This document shows, in pieces, positions 1 through 7,706 of a stretch of 64,000 bases of DNA. Within the stretch, counting starts at the first letter, position 1. Every line of letters starts with the position of its first letter. This DNA comes from Seohaeicola zhoushanensis (lineage in GTDB: Bacteria; Pseudomonadota; Alphaproteobacteria; Rhodobacterales; Rhodobacteraceae). The position numbers and the translations under genes are program-made. The stretch covers positions 228,665 to 292,664 of the forward strand of contig NZ_BNCJ01000004.1 of NCBI RefSeq assembly GCF_014656415.1, written 5' to 3'. Under the pieces are notes generated by a model. That model saw nothing but the letters and a program-made list of their open reading frames with translations. It was not told the origin of the DNA and made no database searches.

Positions 1-1
1 G

Positions 2-817
2 GTAATCGACACCCCGATTTCCGAAAGCGCCATCATCGGGGCTGCCGCCGGCGCGGCGGTGACCGGGATGCGCCCGGTGGCCGAGCTGATGTTTGTCGAC
101 TTCATCGGCGTCTGTCTCGACCAGATCTACAACCAGGCCGCCAAGTTCCGCTACATGTTCGGCGGCAAGGCCCGCACGCCGTTGGTGATCCGCACCATGG
201 GCGGGGCGGGGATGCGCGCCGGCGCGCAGCACAGCCAGAACCTGCACCCGATATTGACCATGATCCCCGGTCTCAAGGTGGTGATGCCCTCGAACCCCTA
301 TGACGCCAAGGGCCTGCTGATCAAGGCGATCCGCGACGACGACCCGGTGGTGTTCCTCGAATCCAAGGCGCTCTATGACATGAAGGGCGAGGTGCCGGAA
401 GAGGCCTACGAGATCCCCTTCGGCGAGGCCAATATTCTGCGCGACGGGCGCGACGCCACCATCGTCGCCTTCGGGGCGATGGTGCCGCGCGCGATGCAGG
501 CGGCGGATAGGCTGGCGAAAGACGGGGTGAAGGTCACTGTGCTCGACCCGCGCACCACTTCGCCCCTCGACGAGGAGGCGATCCTCGACAGCCTGGACGA
601 GACCGGCCGCCTGATCGTGGTGGACGAAAGCCCGCCGCGCTGCTCGCTGGCCGCCGACGTGGCCGCCCTGGCGGTCTCGCAGGCCTTCGACGCCCTGAAG
701 GCCCCGGTCGGGATGGTGACCTGCCCGCATACGCCGGTGCCTTTCGCCCCGAACCTCGAAGATGCCTACATCCCGAGTGTCGAACGCATCGTGGAAGCGG
801 TCAAGAACACCCTCTGA
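2..817 (+). CDS. Alpha-ketoacid dehydrogenase E1 component, beta subunit (5'-truncated by window edge)
   Basis: This is the C-terminal part of a thiamine-diphosphate-dependent E1 beta subunit (acetoin or pyruvate dehydrogenase class), which decarboxylates a 2-oxo acid or acetoin together with an alpha subunit and passes the acyl group to an E2 lipoyl enzyme. The frame is open from base 2 and starts mid-protein with IDTPISES, a conserved early E1-beta block. The transketolase pyrimidine-binding domain is followed by the transketolase C-terminal domain (DGRDATIVAFGAMV, then VVDESPPR). AcoB-like and PdhB-like assignments cannot be separated without the alpha subunit and E2, which would lie to the left. 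A hairpin terminator follows the stop. Confidence 0.88.
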   Translation, partial: VIDTPISESAIIGAAAGAAVTGMRPVAELMFVDFIGVCLDQIYNQAAKFRYMFGGKARTPLVIRTMGGAGMRAGAQHSQNLHPILTMIPGLKVVMPSNPYDAKGLLIKAIRDDDPVVFLESKALYDMKGEVPEEAYEIPFGEANILRDGRDATIVAFGAMVPRAMQAADRLAKDGVKVTVLDPRTTSPLDEEAILDSLDETGRLIVVDESPPRCSLAADVAALAVSQAFDALKAPVGMVTCPHTPVPFAPNLEDAYIPSVERIVEAVKNTL

Positions 818-840
818 ACGTAGCAACTCCAAGACAGAAA

Positions 841-869
841 GGCCGCCCGGATCGCTCGGGGCGGCCTTT
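841..869. terminator. Bidirectional intrinsic terminator between convergent genes
   Basis: A perfect 8-bp GC stem (GGCCGCCC at 841-848, GGGCGGCC at 859-866) with a 10-nt loop is followed by TTT. It sits 24 nt after the E1 beta stop and 20 nt from the stop of the convergent TRAP permease, so it probably ends transcription of E1 beta and may serve both directions. Confidence 0.7.
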
Positions 870-888
870 GCTGTTCGTTCAACGCTCC

Positions 889-2190
889 TCAGATCAGGAT
901 CAGGGCGATATCATTGAAGGCCACCAGCAGCCCGATGATGATGAGTTCCACCACCACAAAGGGGATTGCTCCCTTGAAGGCGTGCATCACGTCGATCTCC
1001 GGTACCGTGTTCTTCACCACGAATATGTTCAGGCCAACCGGAGGGGTGATCGCTCCGATCTCCGCGCATTTCGTCACCAGGATGCCGAACAGGATGGGAT
1101 TGATGCCGGCCGCCAGCACCACCGGGAAGATGATGGGCAGGGTCAGCAGCATCATGGTGATCGCGTCGACGAAGAACCCGAGGAAGAGGTAGGGGAGCAG
1201 CAACAGCAGGGTCAGCTGCCACTTCGGCAGGTCGAACTGCGTCAGCCAGAGCGTGAGTTGCTGGGGCACCTGCGTCGTGGTCAGGGCCAGGCCGAAGAAG
1301 CCCGCGCCGATGATCAGCAGGAAGACGCTCGACGTGGTGACGCCGGTATCCACCAGCCCGCGCCAGATGATTGCCCGCCGGTTGCCACCGCGCAGCGCGA
1401 CGATCAGCACGGCCCCGGCCGCGCCGAAGGCGGCCGCCTCGGTGGCGGTGCCGATGCCGAGATAGATGGTGCCCATGACGATCAGGAACAGCAGCAGGAT
1501 CTCCCAGCTCTGGAAGGCAGCCCTCATCTTTTCGCCCATCGTGGTGCGCTGCCCGCGCACCGAAGGGCCGGCGCCCGGCACCAGCTTGACCCAGCCGAAC
1601 AGCATGATCGCATAGAGCACCGCGGTCAGGATGCCGGGCACGATGCCGGCGAGGAAGAGGTCGGGCACCGAGGTCTCGGTCGCGATGGCATAGACGATCA
1701 GCAGCCCCGAGGGCGGGATCAGCACGCCGAGCGTTCCGGCGGCGGCGACGCTGCCTGCGGAAATCGCGTGGGAATAGCCTTCCTTCAGCATCCGCGGCAC
1801 GGCGACCTGCGCCACCGTGGCCGAGGTCGCAAGGCTAGACCCCGACACCGCCGCGAACCCCGCGCAGGCAAATACCGTTGCGATGGCCATGCCGCCGGGC
1901 AGGGCGCCGACCCAGACCCTCGCGCTGTCGAAGGCGCGATGGGCAATGCCGGCGGAAAAGCTCATGTGCCCCATGAACAGGAATAGCGGCAGCACGACAT
2001 AGGCCAGGTTGGCCGAGGCGGAATAGGGGAAGGTCGAGACAAGAAACTCGACCGCCATCCAGGGCCGCGTCAGGATCAGGCCGACGAGACCGGCGGTCAG
2101 CAGCGAATAGGCAATCGGCAGACCGATCAGCAGCAGGATCAGCATCCCGCCCAGAAGTCCGAACCCGAGTGCGAGGTCGATGGATTGCAT
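889..2190 (-). CDS. dctM: TRAP transporter large permease (DctM family)
   Basis: This is the large, 12-helix-class membrane subunit of a tripartite ATP-independent periplasmic transporter; it couples solute uptake to the sodium or proton gradient. At 433 aa it has the usual DctM length and is hydrophobic throughout. Family blocks include AVSGSSLATSATVAQVAVP, GTLGVLIPPSGLLIVYA and the C-terminal GAITPPVGLNIFV, all typical of the two DctM repeats. It lies 11 nt downstream of the small permease gene and is the last gene of the dctP-dctQ-dctM operon. The substrate is probably an organic acid, but it is not deducible from the sequence. Confidence 0.93.
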   Translation of the reverse strand: MQSIDLALGFGLLGGMLILLLIGLPIAYSLLTAGLVGLILTRPWMAVEFLVSTFPYSASANLAYVVLPLFLFMGHMSFSAGIAHRAFDSARVWVGALPGGMAIATVFACAGFAAVSGSSLATSATVAQVAVPRMLKEGYSHAISAGSVAAAGTLGVLIPPSGLLIVYAIATETSVPDLFLAGIVPGILTAVLYAIMLFGWVKLVPGAGPSVRGQRTTMGEKMRAAFQSWEILLLFLIVMGTIYLGIGTATEAAAFGAAGAVLIVALRGGNRRAIIWRGLVDTGVTTSSVFLLIIGAGFFGLALTTTQVPQQLTLWLTQFDLPKWQLTLLLLLPYLFLGFFVDAITMMLLTLPIIFPVVLAAGINPILFGILVTKCAEIGAITPPVGLNIFVVKNTVPEIDVMHAFKGAIPFVVVELIIIGLLVAFNDIALILI

Positions 2191-2201
2191 TTCAGTGAAC
2201 C

Positions 2202-2726
2202 TCAGATCGCGCCGCTATGGTCGGGCAGGCCGGCCTTCATCTTGGCCTCGCCCCAGATCATGGTGCCGATCAGATCGACCGCCAGCTGCACGACCAGCAG
2301 CACCAGGCCGGCCGCCAGGATGATCCGCTCGGGCCAGATCGGCCAGGGATGCACGCCGAATGACATCTCGCCCTTCTGCGTCGATGAGATCGCATATTTG
2401 GCGGCGAACCAGGTGATGAGACTTATGCCAAGCAGCGCGATAAGAAGGGTCAGGAGGCGCTGGAAATGCCGAAGCCGTGTCGACAACTGATCGGTCAGCA
2501 CGGTGACCTGAAAGTTGGAATCGGTGGCCTGCGCACCGGCCATGCCCAGGAAGACCTTTACAATCAGCAGCATGACGCTGATCTCGGTTGCCAGCGGAAG
2601 TGGTGCGGCGAAGAACGCGCGCCCGATCACGTCGACCAGGATCACGACCATCATGATCCCGGTCGCAAGTCCGCTCAGAGAGCCGACGGCCACGCTGAAG
2701 CGCGATATCGCATGGAAGAATTTCAT
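2202..2726 (-). CDS. dctQ: TRAP transporter small permease (DctQ family)
   Basis: This is the four-helix small membrane subunit, which pairs with DctM. The ATG at 2726 (MKFFHAIS) was chosen because AGGAGG lies 9 nt upstream; in-frame codons continue further upstream but would run through the intergenic hairpin and have no ribosome site. The 174-aa product has four hydrophobic segments, with the DctQ signature of a charged Asp-Val-Ile-Gly-Arg turn after helix 1 and FLGMAGAQATDSNFQVTVL between helices 2 and 3. It is separated from dctP by a strong hairpin. Confidence 0.9.
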   Translation of the reverse strand: MKFFHAISRFSVAVGSLSGLATGIMMVVILVDVIGRAFFAAPLPLATEISVMLLIVKVFLGMAGAQATDSNFQVTVLTDQLSTRLRHFQRLLTLLIALLGISLITWFAAKYAISSTQKGEMSFGVHPWPIWPERIILAAGLVLLVVQLAVDLIGTMIWGEAKMKAGLPDHSGAI

Positions 2727-2756
2727 CGGGCGGCCTCCTCTTCTCGCCTGACAGAA

Positions 2757-2787
2757 CCGGCCGCCGTGGGGGGTCCACAACGGCCGG
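2757..2787 (-). promoter_or_regulatory. RNA hairpin between dctP and dctQ
   Basis: Read as minus-strand RNA, CCGGCCGTTGTGG pairs with CCACGGCGGCCGG over 13 bp, including two G-U pairs, with a 5-nt loop. The plus-strand copy would instead have two A-C mismatches, so the fold favours the coding strand. No U tract follows. It begins 19 nt after the dctP stop and probably acts as a partial terminator or 3' mRNA protector that raises binding protein over permease. Hairpins lie in the same place in the other two DctP operons of this window. Confidence 0.65.
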
Positions 2788-2805
2788 CCAATGGTTTGAT
2801 CGGTC

Positions 2806-3900
2806 TCAGTGACCGGCCTTCAACTTCACGTAGGTGGCCAGGCCCGGCGTATAGACGGCCTCCGGTTCATACTTGCGGACGAGCTCGACGAACTGGTCGT
2901 AGATCGCGCCGCCATTCTCCGTGACCGAAGAGGCCATCTCGATGTATTTCGAGCGCATCAGCGGTCCCATGACTTCCTGCCATTTGGCGGCTTCCTCGTC
3001 GGTGGCGAGGATCACCTCGGTTTCGGCGCCTTCCTCGAGGAACCGCTCGGCAGCTTTGCTCATGCTCGCGTTGATCAGCTCGACATAGCGGCCCGGCACC
3101 TCGGCGGCGACCTCGTTGATGACCGCCTTTTGTGCATCGCTCAGCCGGTCATAGCTCGCCTGGTTCAGCGAGGCGATCGAGACGCTGTTGATGCCAAGCC
3201 GTCCGGCATCGGACGCATAGGCCACGACCTTTGGCACGCCGTTGTTCACCGCGCTGTCGAAGGGCGTATTGGCCATTGCGTCCAGCGCATTGCGGTTCAC
3301 CGCCTCGACGGCGTCGGCAAAGCTCATCGGCACGGGCGAGCCGCCGCCAGCCTCCACGCCCCAGGCGATCGCGGCAACGGCGCGAATGCGCTTGCCGTTC
3401 ATGTCCTCGGGCATACGCACCGGGAAACTGCCCCAGATGCCGCCATCGGGGAAGGGCAGGGCCCACATCATCTTGACACCCTGCGAGGAGAATTCCTTCT
3501 GCAGGTCGGCGTTGCCCTCGTAGAGATCGCGGAAGGCATAGACCACCGCGTCGGCCTTTTCCGTGATCCAGGGCAGCACCACGTTCGACAGCGGATAGTC
3601 CTTCGGGTTGTAGGCCTGCGGCGTACCCGTCGCGAAATCGACGGCGCCCTGGGCCAAGCCGGGATAGATGTCCGGCGCTTTCATCAGCGCGCCACCGTAA
3701 TAGCGCTCGAACTTGATGTCGCCGCCGCTGCGCGCTTCGACCTGATCCATGAACCAGGTGTCCAGCGTCGTGGCGATGGAGCGCTCGGAAATGTAGCCGG
3801 CATAGACCAGCTTGGTCTCGGCCCAGGCCGTTCCTGCAGTCGAGATGCTCGCAGCGACAACTGCGTAAACGATATTTCTGATCTTCAGGCTTGGTTTCAA
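2806..3900 (-). CDS. dctP: TRAP transporter periplasmic solute-binding protein (DctP family)
   Basis: This extracytoplasmic receptor delivers substrate to the DctQ-DctM permease. A TTG start at 3900 is preferred because GGGAGG sits 5 nt upstream; an ATG at 3924 (MLWERED) is the alternative. A signal peptide runs to about residue 27 (ISTAGTAWA before ETKLVYAGY). The mature protein shows DctP features: an early large-domain strand (ETKLVYAGYISERSI), the central KRIRAVAAIAWGVEAGG region with the carboxylate-binding Arg, and the DAVEAVNRNALDAMANTP segment. It is the first gene of the minus-strand TRAP operon and diverges from the SDR at 4161. The ligand is unknown. Confidence 0.9.
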   Translation of the reverse strand: MKPSLKIRNIVYAVVAASISTAGTAWAETKLVYAGYISERSIATTLDTWFMDQVEARSGGDIKFERYYGGALMKAPDIYPGLAQGAVDFATGTPQAYNPKDYPLSNVVLPWITEKADAVVYAFRDLYEGNADLQKEFSSQGVKMMWALPFPDGGIWGSFPVRMPEDMNGKRIRAVAAIAWGVEAGGGSPVPMSFADAVEAVNRNALDAMANTPFDSAVNNGVPKVVAYASDAGRLGINSVSIASLNQASYDRLSDAQKAVINEVAAEVPGRYVELINASMSKAAERFLEEGAETEVILATDEEAAKWQEVMGPLMRSKYIEMASSVTENGGAIYDQFVELVRKYEPEAVYTPGLATYVKLKAGH

Positions 3901-4160
3901 GGTGTCCTCCCTTTCCCACAACATGAACGCCGCAGCAGTTCCTCCCGTCGGCGCAGATAGGCTCGCATGGCCGATGGCCAAGGATATATATGATTATCCC
4001 GTGGTTCCGGGGCGATTCAAATGAACAGAAGTCAATCCACGGATCACGCGATCCCGATGCGGAGCGTCCATTTTCATACCCTTTCGAATCCGGGACTTTC
4101 CTTGTGTACGGTAGGGATGGTAAACGTTTGCGCAACCAAAAATGCGCGAGGAGAAGTGAC

Positions 4161-4922
4161 ATGCCCACGATTGCTCGACCGGACTTCGCGGGCCGGGTTG
4201 CCGTTGTGACCGGGGGCAACCGGGGTATCGGGCTGGAGACCGCGCGGTTGCTGGCGCGCGGTGGCGCCCGCCTTTCGCTCTGGGCGCGCGACACCTTGCG
4301 CCTGGAGGCCGCGGCGACGGAACTGGCTGACATGACCGAGGTCCACATAGTCCAGGCCGACGTCGGCGACGAACAGGCGGTTCAGGCAGCGGCAAGGGCC
4401 GCCATCGACCATTTCGGACAGGTCGACATCCTGGTCAACAACGCCGGCACGCTCGGCCCGCGCGCGCCGGTCGGCACCTATCTGGCCAGCGACTTCGAGG
4501 CGGTTCTGCGCATCAACCTGATGGGCACCTTCCACTGCTGCTCGGCCCTGGTCCCGCATATGTCGGCGCGCGGATACGGGCGGATCGTCAACGTGGCCTC
4601 GGTGGCGGGCAAGGATGGGAACCCCTTCGTGTCAGGCTATGCCGCTTCGAAGGCCGCGCAGATCGCTCTGACCAAGTCGCTGGGAAAGGAAGTTGCCACG
4701 ACCGGGGTGCTGGTCAACGCGGTCACGCCCTCGGCGAGCCCGACCGATATCTTCGGTGAACTCGACGAGGATCGCAAACGTGCCTTGCTGGCGAATGTGC
4801 CGATGGCCCGCTTCGTTGCGCCCGAAGAGGTGGCGCAGATGATCGGCTGGCTTTGCAGCGAAGCCTGTTCCTTTTCGACCGGGGCGACCTTCGATATATC
4901 CGGAGGTCGCGCCACGTTCTGA
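4161..4922 (+). CDS. SDR family NAD(P)-dependent oxidoreductase
   Basis: This is a classical short-chain dehydrogenase/reductase of 253 aa, presumably cytoplasmic. It has the cofactor motif TGGNRGIG near residue 17, the NNAG motif, the catalytic Ser in NVASVAGK and the YAASK catalytic Tyr-Lys pair, so it should be active. The ATG at 4161 follows GAGGAG at optimal spacing; upstream in-frame codons lack a ribosome site. It is divergent from the TRAP operon (260 nt between) and may oxidise or reduce the transported compound. The substrate cannot be read from the sequence. Confidence 0.88.
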   Translation: MPTIARPDFAGRVAVVTGGNRGIGLETARLLARGGARLSLWARDTLRLEAAATELADMTEVHIVQADVGDEQAVQAAARAAIDHFGQVDILVNNAGTLGPRAPVGTYLASDFEAVLRINLMGTFHCCSALVPHMSARGYGRIVNVASVAGKDGNPFVSGYAASKAAQIALTKSLGKEVATTGVLVNAVTPSASPTDIFGELDEDRKRALLANVPMARFVAPEEVAQMIGWLCSEACSFSTGATFDISGGRATF

Positions 4923-5224
4923 TGCGCCCGCGCCTTGGAGGATATCGCCAGACTCGGCGATGGCCCTTTCAATCGCGGATGGCACCGGTTTCGCGGGACC
5001 TTTCACAAGCGGCAGATATCGTCGCGGGGTCCGCTTGTATGCGCAGCCCTCTCAAGCAGCGTCCCGAGACGCGGAAGGTGACGCGAGCCGCGGTCTCGCG
5101 TCTCGTGGTCGCCAAGGCCTGAAGATCGGGACATGTCGAAACACAGGAACCACGACGCGTGCTCCAAGGCTTGCCTGGCGCTGGACGCCGTGAAGGCTTG
5201 TCGCAAAATTATCCTGTGTGCCGA
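4923..5224. other. Intergenic stretch with no supported gene
   Basis: About 300 nt between the SDR stop and the convergent flavin reductase fusion stop. Short open frames occur on both strands but have no ribosome site or recognisable protein. No clear terminator or repeat was found. Confidence 0.5.
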
Positions 5225-6415
5225 CTATGCCGTTGGCTCGGTGGCCGGAAGAATGCTTCGGGTGCCTTGGACTGCCTCCGGCCTGCACGCGAGGCACGCT
5301 TGGATGAAGTCATTGACCAGCGGAGTGGTCACCTCGGATTTCCGCGTGGCCAATACCAGGGACATTGCGGGCAGGCTGCCCTCCTTAAGGCGTTTCTTCG
5401 TCGTTGTGGTGCCGTCATAGCCCGCCGCGCCGTTCGGTCGGGTGAACAGAATCGAATAGCCAAGGCCATTGCCGACCAAAGTGCGCACCATCTCGAACGT
5501 TCGTGCGCGGAAGGCGATGTTGGGCGTCAATCCGATGTCGGAGAAACGGCCGGCCAACATTTCAGTGACCGGGCTGCTGTCGAGAAGAATCATGGGGCGT
5601 CGGGAAAGCTCAATGAGATCAACGGCCTCCTTGTCCTCGAAAATGTCGCCACCCGGCAACAGGCAGTAGGGTTCCAGCTTGGTGAACTCTTGCGTTTGAA
5701 GTGTGGCCGGCAGTTCAAGATCGTGTGTTATCGCGCAATCTATATCGCCAAGTTCAAGCGCGATCAGCAGATCGCGTTGGGTGCCCTCGACAACATTCAG
5801 GTTCACATCGGGATGGGTGCCGCCAAACCGCGCAGCTATGCCTCCCATGAAGAACGGTCCCCAATTGGTCGAACACCCCACCGTAACCGAACGCTCCGTT
5901 GTGTCCGCTGCTTTCCGCGTGACCAGGGGAGACGGCTTGGCGTAGCCCCGGTTGGCGTAGATCAGTGGCGACATCCCCGCAGCGAACTCGATAGCATCCG
6001 CTTCGCCAATGAATATCCAGTGCGAGCCGTGAAGGATGGCTTCCTTCAATTGGCAGTCGAAGGCAACCAGGGCGTCGGGCACGACCGGGGCGCCGGTCTT
6101 GAGTCTGGTCCATTCGCCAAAGTCGAACTTGTCTGGATACTCGTCGCGGTGCCTTCCTGCAAAGACATCCGACAGGCGGACCTGGTCGTCGCGCAGCACG
6201 TTTACGCAAAAGGCGCCGTTCTCCCTGATCGCGTCGGCGGCGCTGCTGGTCTTGTTGATGCAGACGAGCAGTGAAGGCGACGCAGAATCAGCCGAAACGG
6301 ACGACATGGCGCTGACCGTCACCCCGTGCCGTCCGGCCGGGCCGTCAGTTGTGATCACCGAAACGGTGGAGGCAGATCGGCTCATACCCTCCAAGAATTT
6401 CTGACGCAGTTCCAT
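5225..6415 (-). CDS. Flavin reductase domain fused to a LysR-type substrate-binding domain
   Basis: This 396-aa protein joins two families that normally occur apart. Residues about 1-165 match the flavin reductase-like FMN-binding domain (HpaC/C1 class: TVSVITTDG, GVTVSAMSSVSADSASPSLLVCINK, FCVNVL, GEADAIEF), which reduces free FMN or FAD with NAD(P)H for a monooxygenase. Residues about 172-390 match the periplasmic-binding-like effector domain of LysR regulators (ALELGDIDCAITHDLEL, MVRTLVGNGLGYSIL). No helix-turn-helix is present, so it is not a DNA-binding LysR protein. By analogy with 4-hydroxyphenylacetate hydroxylase reductase C1, whose C-terminal MarR-like domain lets substrate stimulate flavin reduction, the C-terminal domain may sense the pathway substrate. 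The gene diverges from the TAXI transporter. Confidence 0.85.
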   Translation of the reverse strand: MELRQKFLEGMSRSASTVSVITTDGPAGRHGVTVSAMSSVSADSASPSLLVCINKTSSAADAIRENGAFCVNVLRDDQVRLSDVFAGRHRDEYPDKFDFGEWTRLKTGAPVVPDALVAFDCQLKEAILHGSHWIFIGEADAIEFAAGMSPLIYANRGYAKPSPLVTRKAADTTERSVTVGCSTNWGPFFMGGIAARFGGTHPDVNLNVVEGTQRDLLIALELGDIDCAITHDLELPATLQTQEFTKLEPYCLLPGGDIFEDKEAVDLIELSRRPMILLDSSPVTEMLAGRFSDIGLTPNIAFRARTFEMVRTLVGNGLGYSILFTRPNGAAGYDGTTTTKKRLKEGSLPAMSLVLATRKSEVTTPLVNDFIQACLACRPEAVQGTRSILPATEPTA

Positions 6416-6439
6416 ATCGCCTCACAAAGTTCACATGAT

Positions 6440-6451
6440 GCACATTTGTGC
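6440..6451. promoter_or_regulatory. Candidate operator palindrome GCACA-TT-TGTGC
   Basis: A perfect 5-bp inverted repeat with a 2-nt centre lies 24 nt upstream of the minus-strand reductase-fusion start at 6415. The same element, GCACA-AA-TGTGC, occurs at 12236-12247. It is a likely IclR-family operator. Confidence 0.5.
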
Positions 6452-6556
6452 GATATTTTGAGGTTTTGCCGCAGGTTTGTCAATCATCCACGGTTGGAGC
6501 TGCCTCATTGGCGACGGCCGGGGATCTTGCTCATCCAAGGCAGGTCGCAAAACACG

Positions 6557-6585
6557 TTGACAGTAAAGATGCACTCGCCTAGCAT
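6557..6585 (+). promoter_or_regulatory. Probable sigma-70 promoter of the TAXI transporter genes
   Basis: TTGACA at 6557-6562 and TAGCAT at 6580-6585 are separated by 17 nt. The predicted start of transcription is near 6592, just before a palindrome at 6599-6613, an arrangement that would allow repression by steric block. Confidence 0.45.
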
Positions 6586-6598
6586 TTAATGAACAAAC

Positions 6599-6613
6599 GT
6601 GCGCTATGCGCAC
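6599..6613. promoter_or_regulatory. Candidate operator palindrome GTGCGC-TAT-GCGCAC
   Basis: A perfect 6-bp inverted repeat with a 3-nt centre lies just downstream of the predicted start site for the TAXI genes. Its right arm continues as GCACATTTG, sharing the GCACA half-site with the palindromes at 6440 and 12236. The IclR product at 9695-10507 is the likely ligand-controlled binder. Confidence 0.45.
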
Positions 6614-6746
6614 ATTTGCATTGGGGGGACCTAAGTGCCATGGCCAAGGGGCGCGCAAAAACCCTGCGCCGCTTTGCGCCTTGGTGCGGGACATTTGGAA
6701 ACGCGGGCGGCATATCTGAATCCGTGCCGCATTGGGAGGAGAAGAC

Positions 6747-7688
6747 ATGAAAATACTAGGTTCACTGGCCATGGCCGGGGCAATCGCCTTTGCTGGCGTC
6801 GGCCATGCGCAGACCATCTCGCTCGGCACGTCCCCGCAGGGCTCTGCCTCCTATCTTACCGGAGCGGCAGTCGCGAAGATCATCGACCAGGCGACCGATT
6901 TGAACCCCCGTGTCATCCCGGAAGGCGGCTCGGAAGTTTCCCTTACTCGTGTCAACGCGGGTGATCTGCAACTGGCCATCGCCACGACGCCGCCACTCTA
7001 TCAGGCTTGGCTGGGCGGGACGGAATATCGGGGCCAGAAGCAGGAGAACATTCGGGTCATCGCAGTGCTGCGCACACTTCGGACAGGGTTGATGGTCCGG
7101 AAGGACTCGGACATTCAAACAACCGAAGACATCAAGGGCAAACGCGTGGCCGATGGTTTCGCGCGTGTGCGGGCAGCGGCGCTGATGCTCGACGCAAAAC
7201 TCGCTGCTGCGGGCGTATCCAAGGATGACGTTACTCTGATTCCGGTTCCGGATGGGGGCCGCGCGGTCGACGACCTTGTTGCCGGAAACCTCGACGTCAC
7301 TTCATTCTCGCTGAGTTCCGGGAAAACGCGCGAGGCAGAGGCGGCAGTTGGAATCCGGTTCATTTCTGTTCCCGACACCGAAGAGGCCAAGGCGCGTGCT
7401 GCAGAGGTCTTGCCTGGTTCGTTCATCGAACGGGTAGAGCCGAATCCGCAGTATCCGGGTGTGACCGAGCCTCTCAACGTCTTGTCTTCGAAGTATGTGC
7501 TGACTGCGAGCGCGAGCTTGGACGAGGCTGTGGTCTACCAGATCGCGAAAGCGCTGCACGAGAACAAGCAGGCCTTGATCGAAGCCTATGCGCCCATGGC
7601 CGAGTTCGAACCGGACAACATGCATCCGGACGTCGGTGTGCCCTATCACGATGGCGCGCTCAAGTTTTACAGCGAAATCGGCAAGTAA
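6747..7688 (+). CDS. TAXI family TRAP transporter solute-binding protein
   Basis: This is the periplasmic receptor of a TAXI-type TRAP system (a different binding-protein family from DctP). The ATG at 6747 follows GGGAGGAG. Its 313 aa begin with a signal peptide ending near FAGVGHA before QTISLGTSP. Family blocks include GTSPQGSASYLTGAAVAKI, the GGSEVSLTRVNAGDLQLAI segment and DIKGKRVADG in the second lobe. The gene is followed 18 nt later by a fused permease, as usual for TAXI systems. Its position beside oxygenase genes suggests the ligand is the growth substrate of the island. Confidence 0.92.
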   Translation: MKILGSLAMAGAIAFAGVGHAQTISLGTSPQGSASYLTGAAVAKIIDQATDLNPRVIPEGGSEVSLTRVNAGDLQLAIATTPPLYQAWLGGTEYRGQKQENIRVIAVLRTLRTGLMVRKDSDIQTTEDIKGKRVADGFARVRAAALMLDAKLAAAGVSKDDVTLIPVPDGGRAVDDLVAGNLDVTSFSLSSGKTREAEAAVGIRFISVPDTEEAKARAAEVLPGSFIERVEPNPQYPGVTEPLNVLSSKYVLTASASLDEAVVYQIAKALHENKQALIEAYAPMAEFEPDNMHPDVGVPYHDGALKFYSEIGK

Positions 7689-7706
7689 CCAGAATAACGC
7701 GAGAAT

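Noticed and set aside
868..1986. Long plus-strand open frame opposite the first dctM
   Set aside because: It is the antisense shadow of a conserved membrane protein; its product is rich in His, Gln and Arg and matches no family.
5003..5297. Short frames between the SDR and the reductase fusion
   Set aside because: No ribosome site, biased composition and no recognisable protein.
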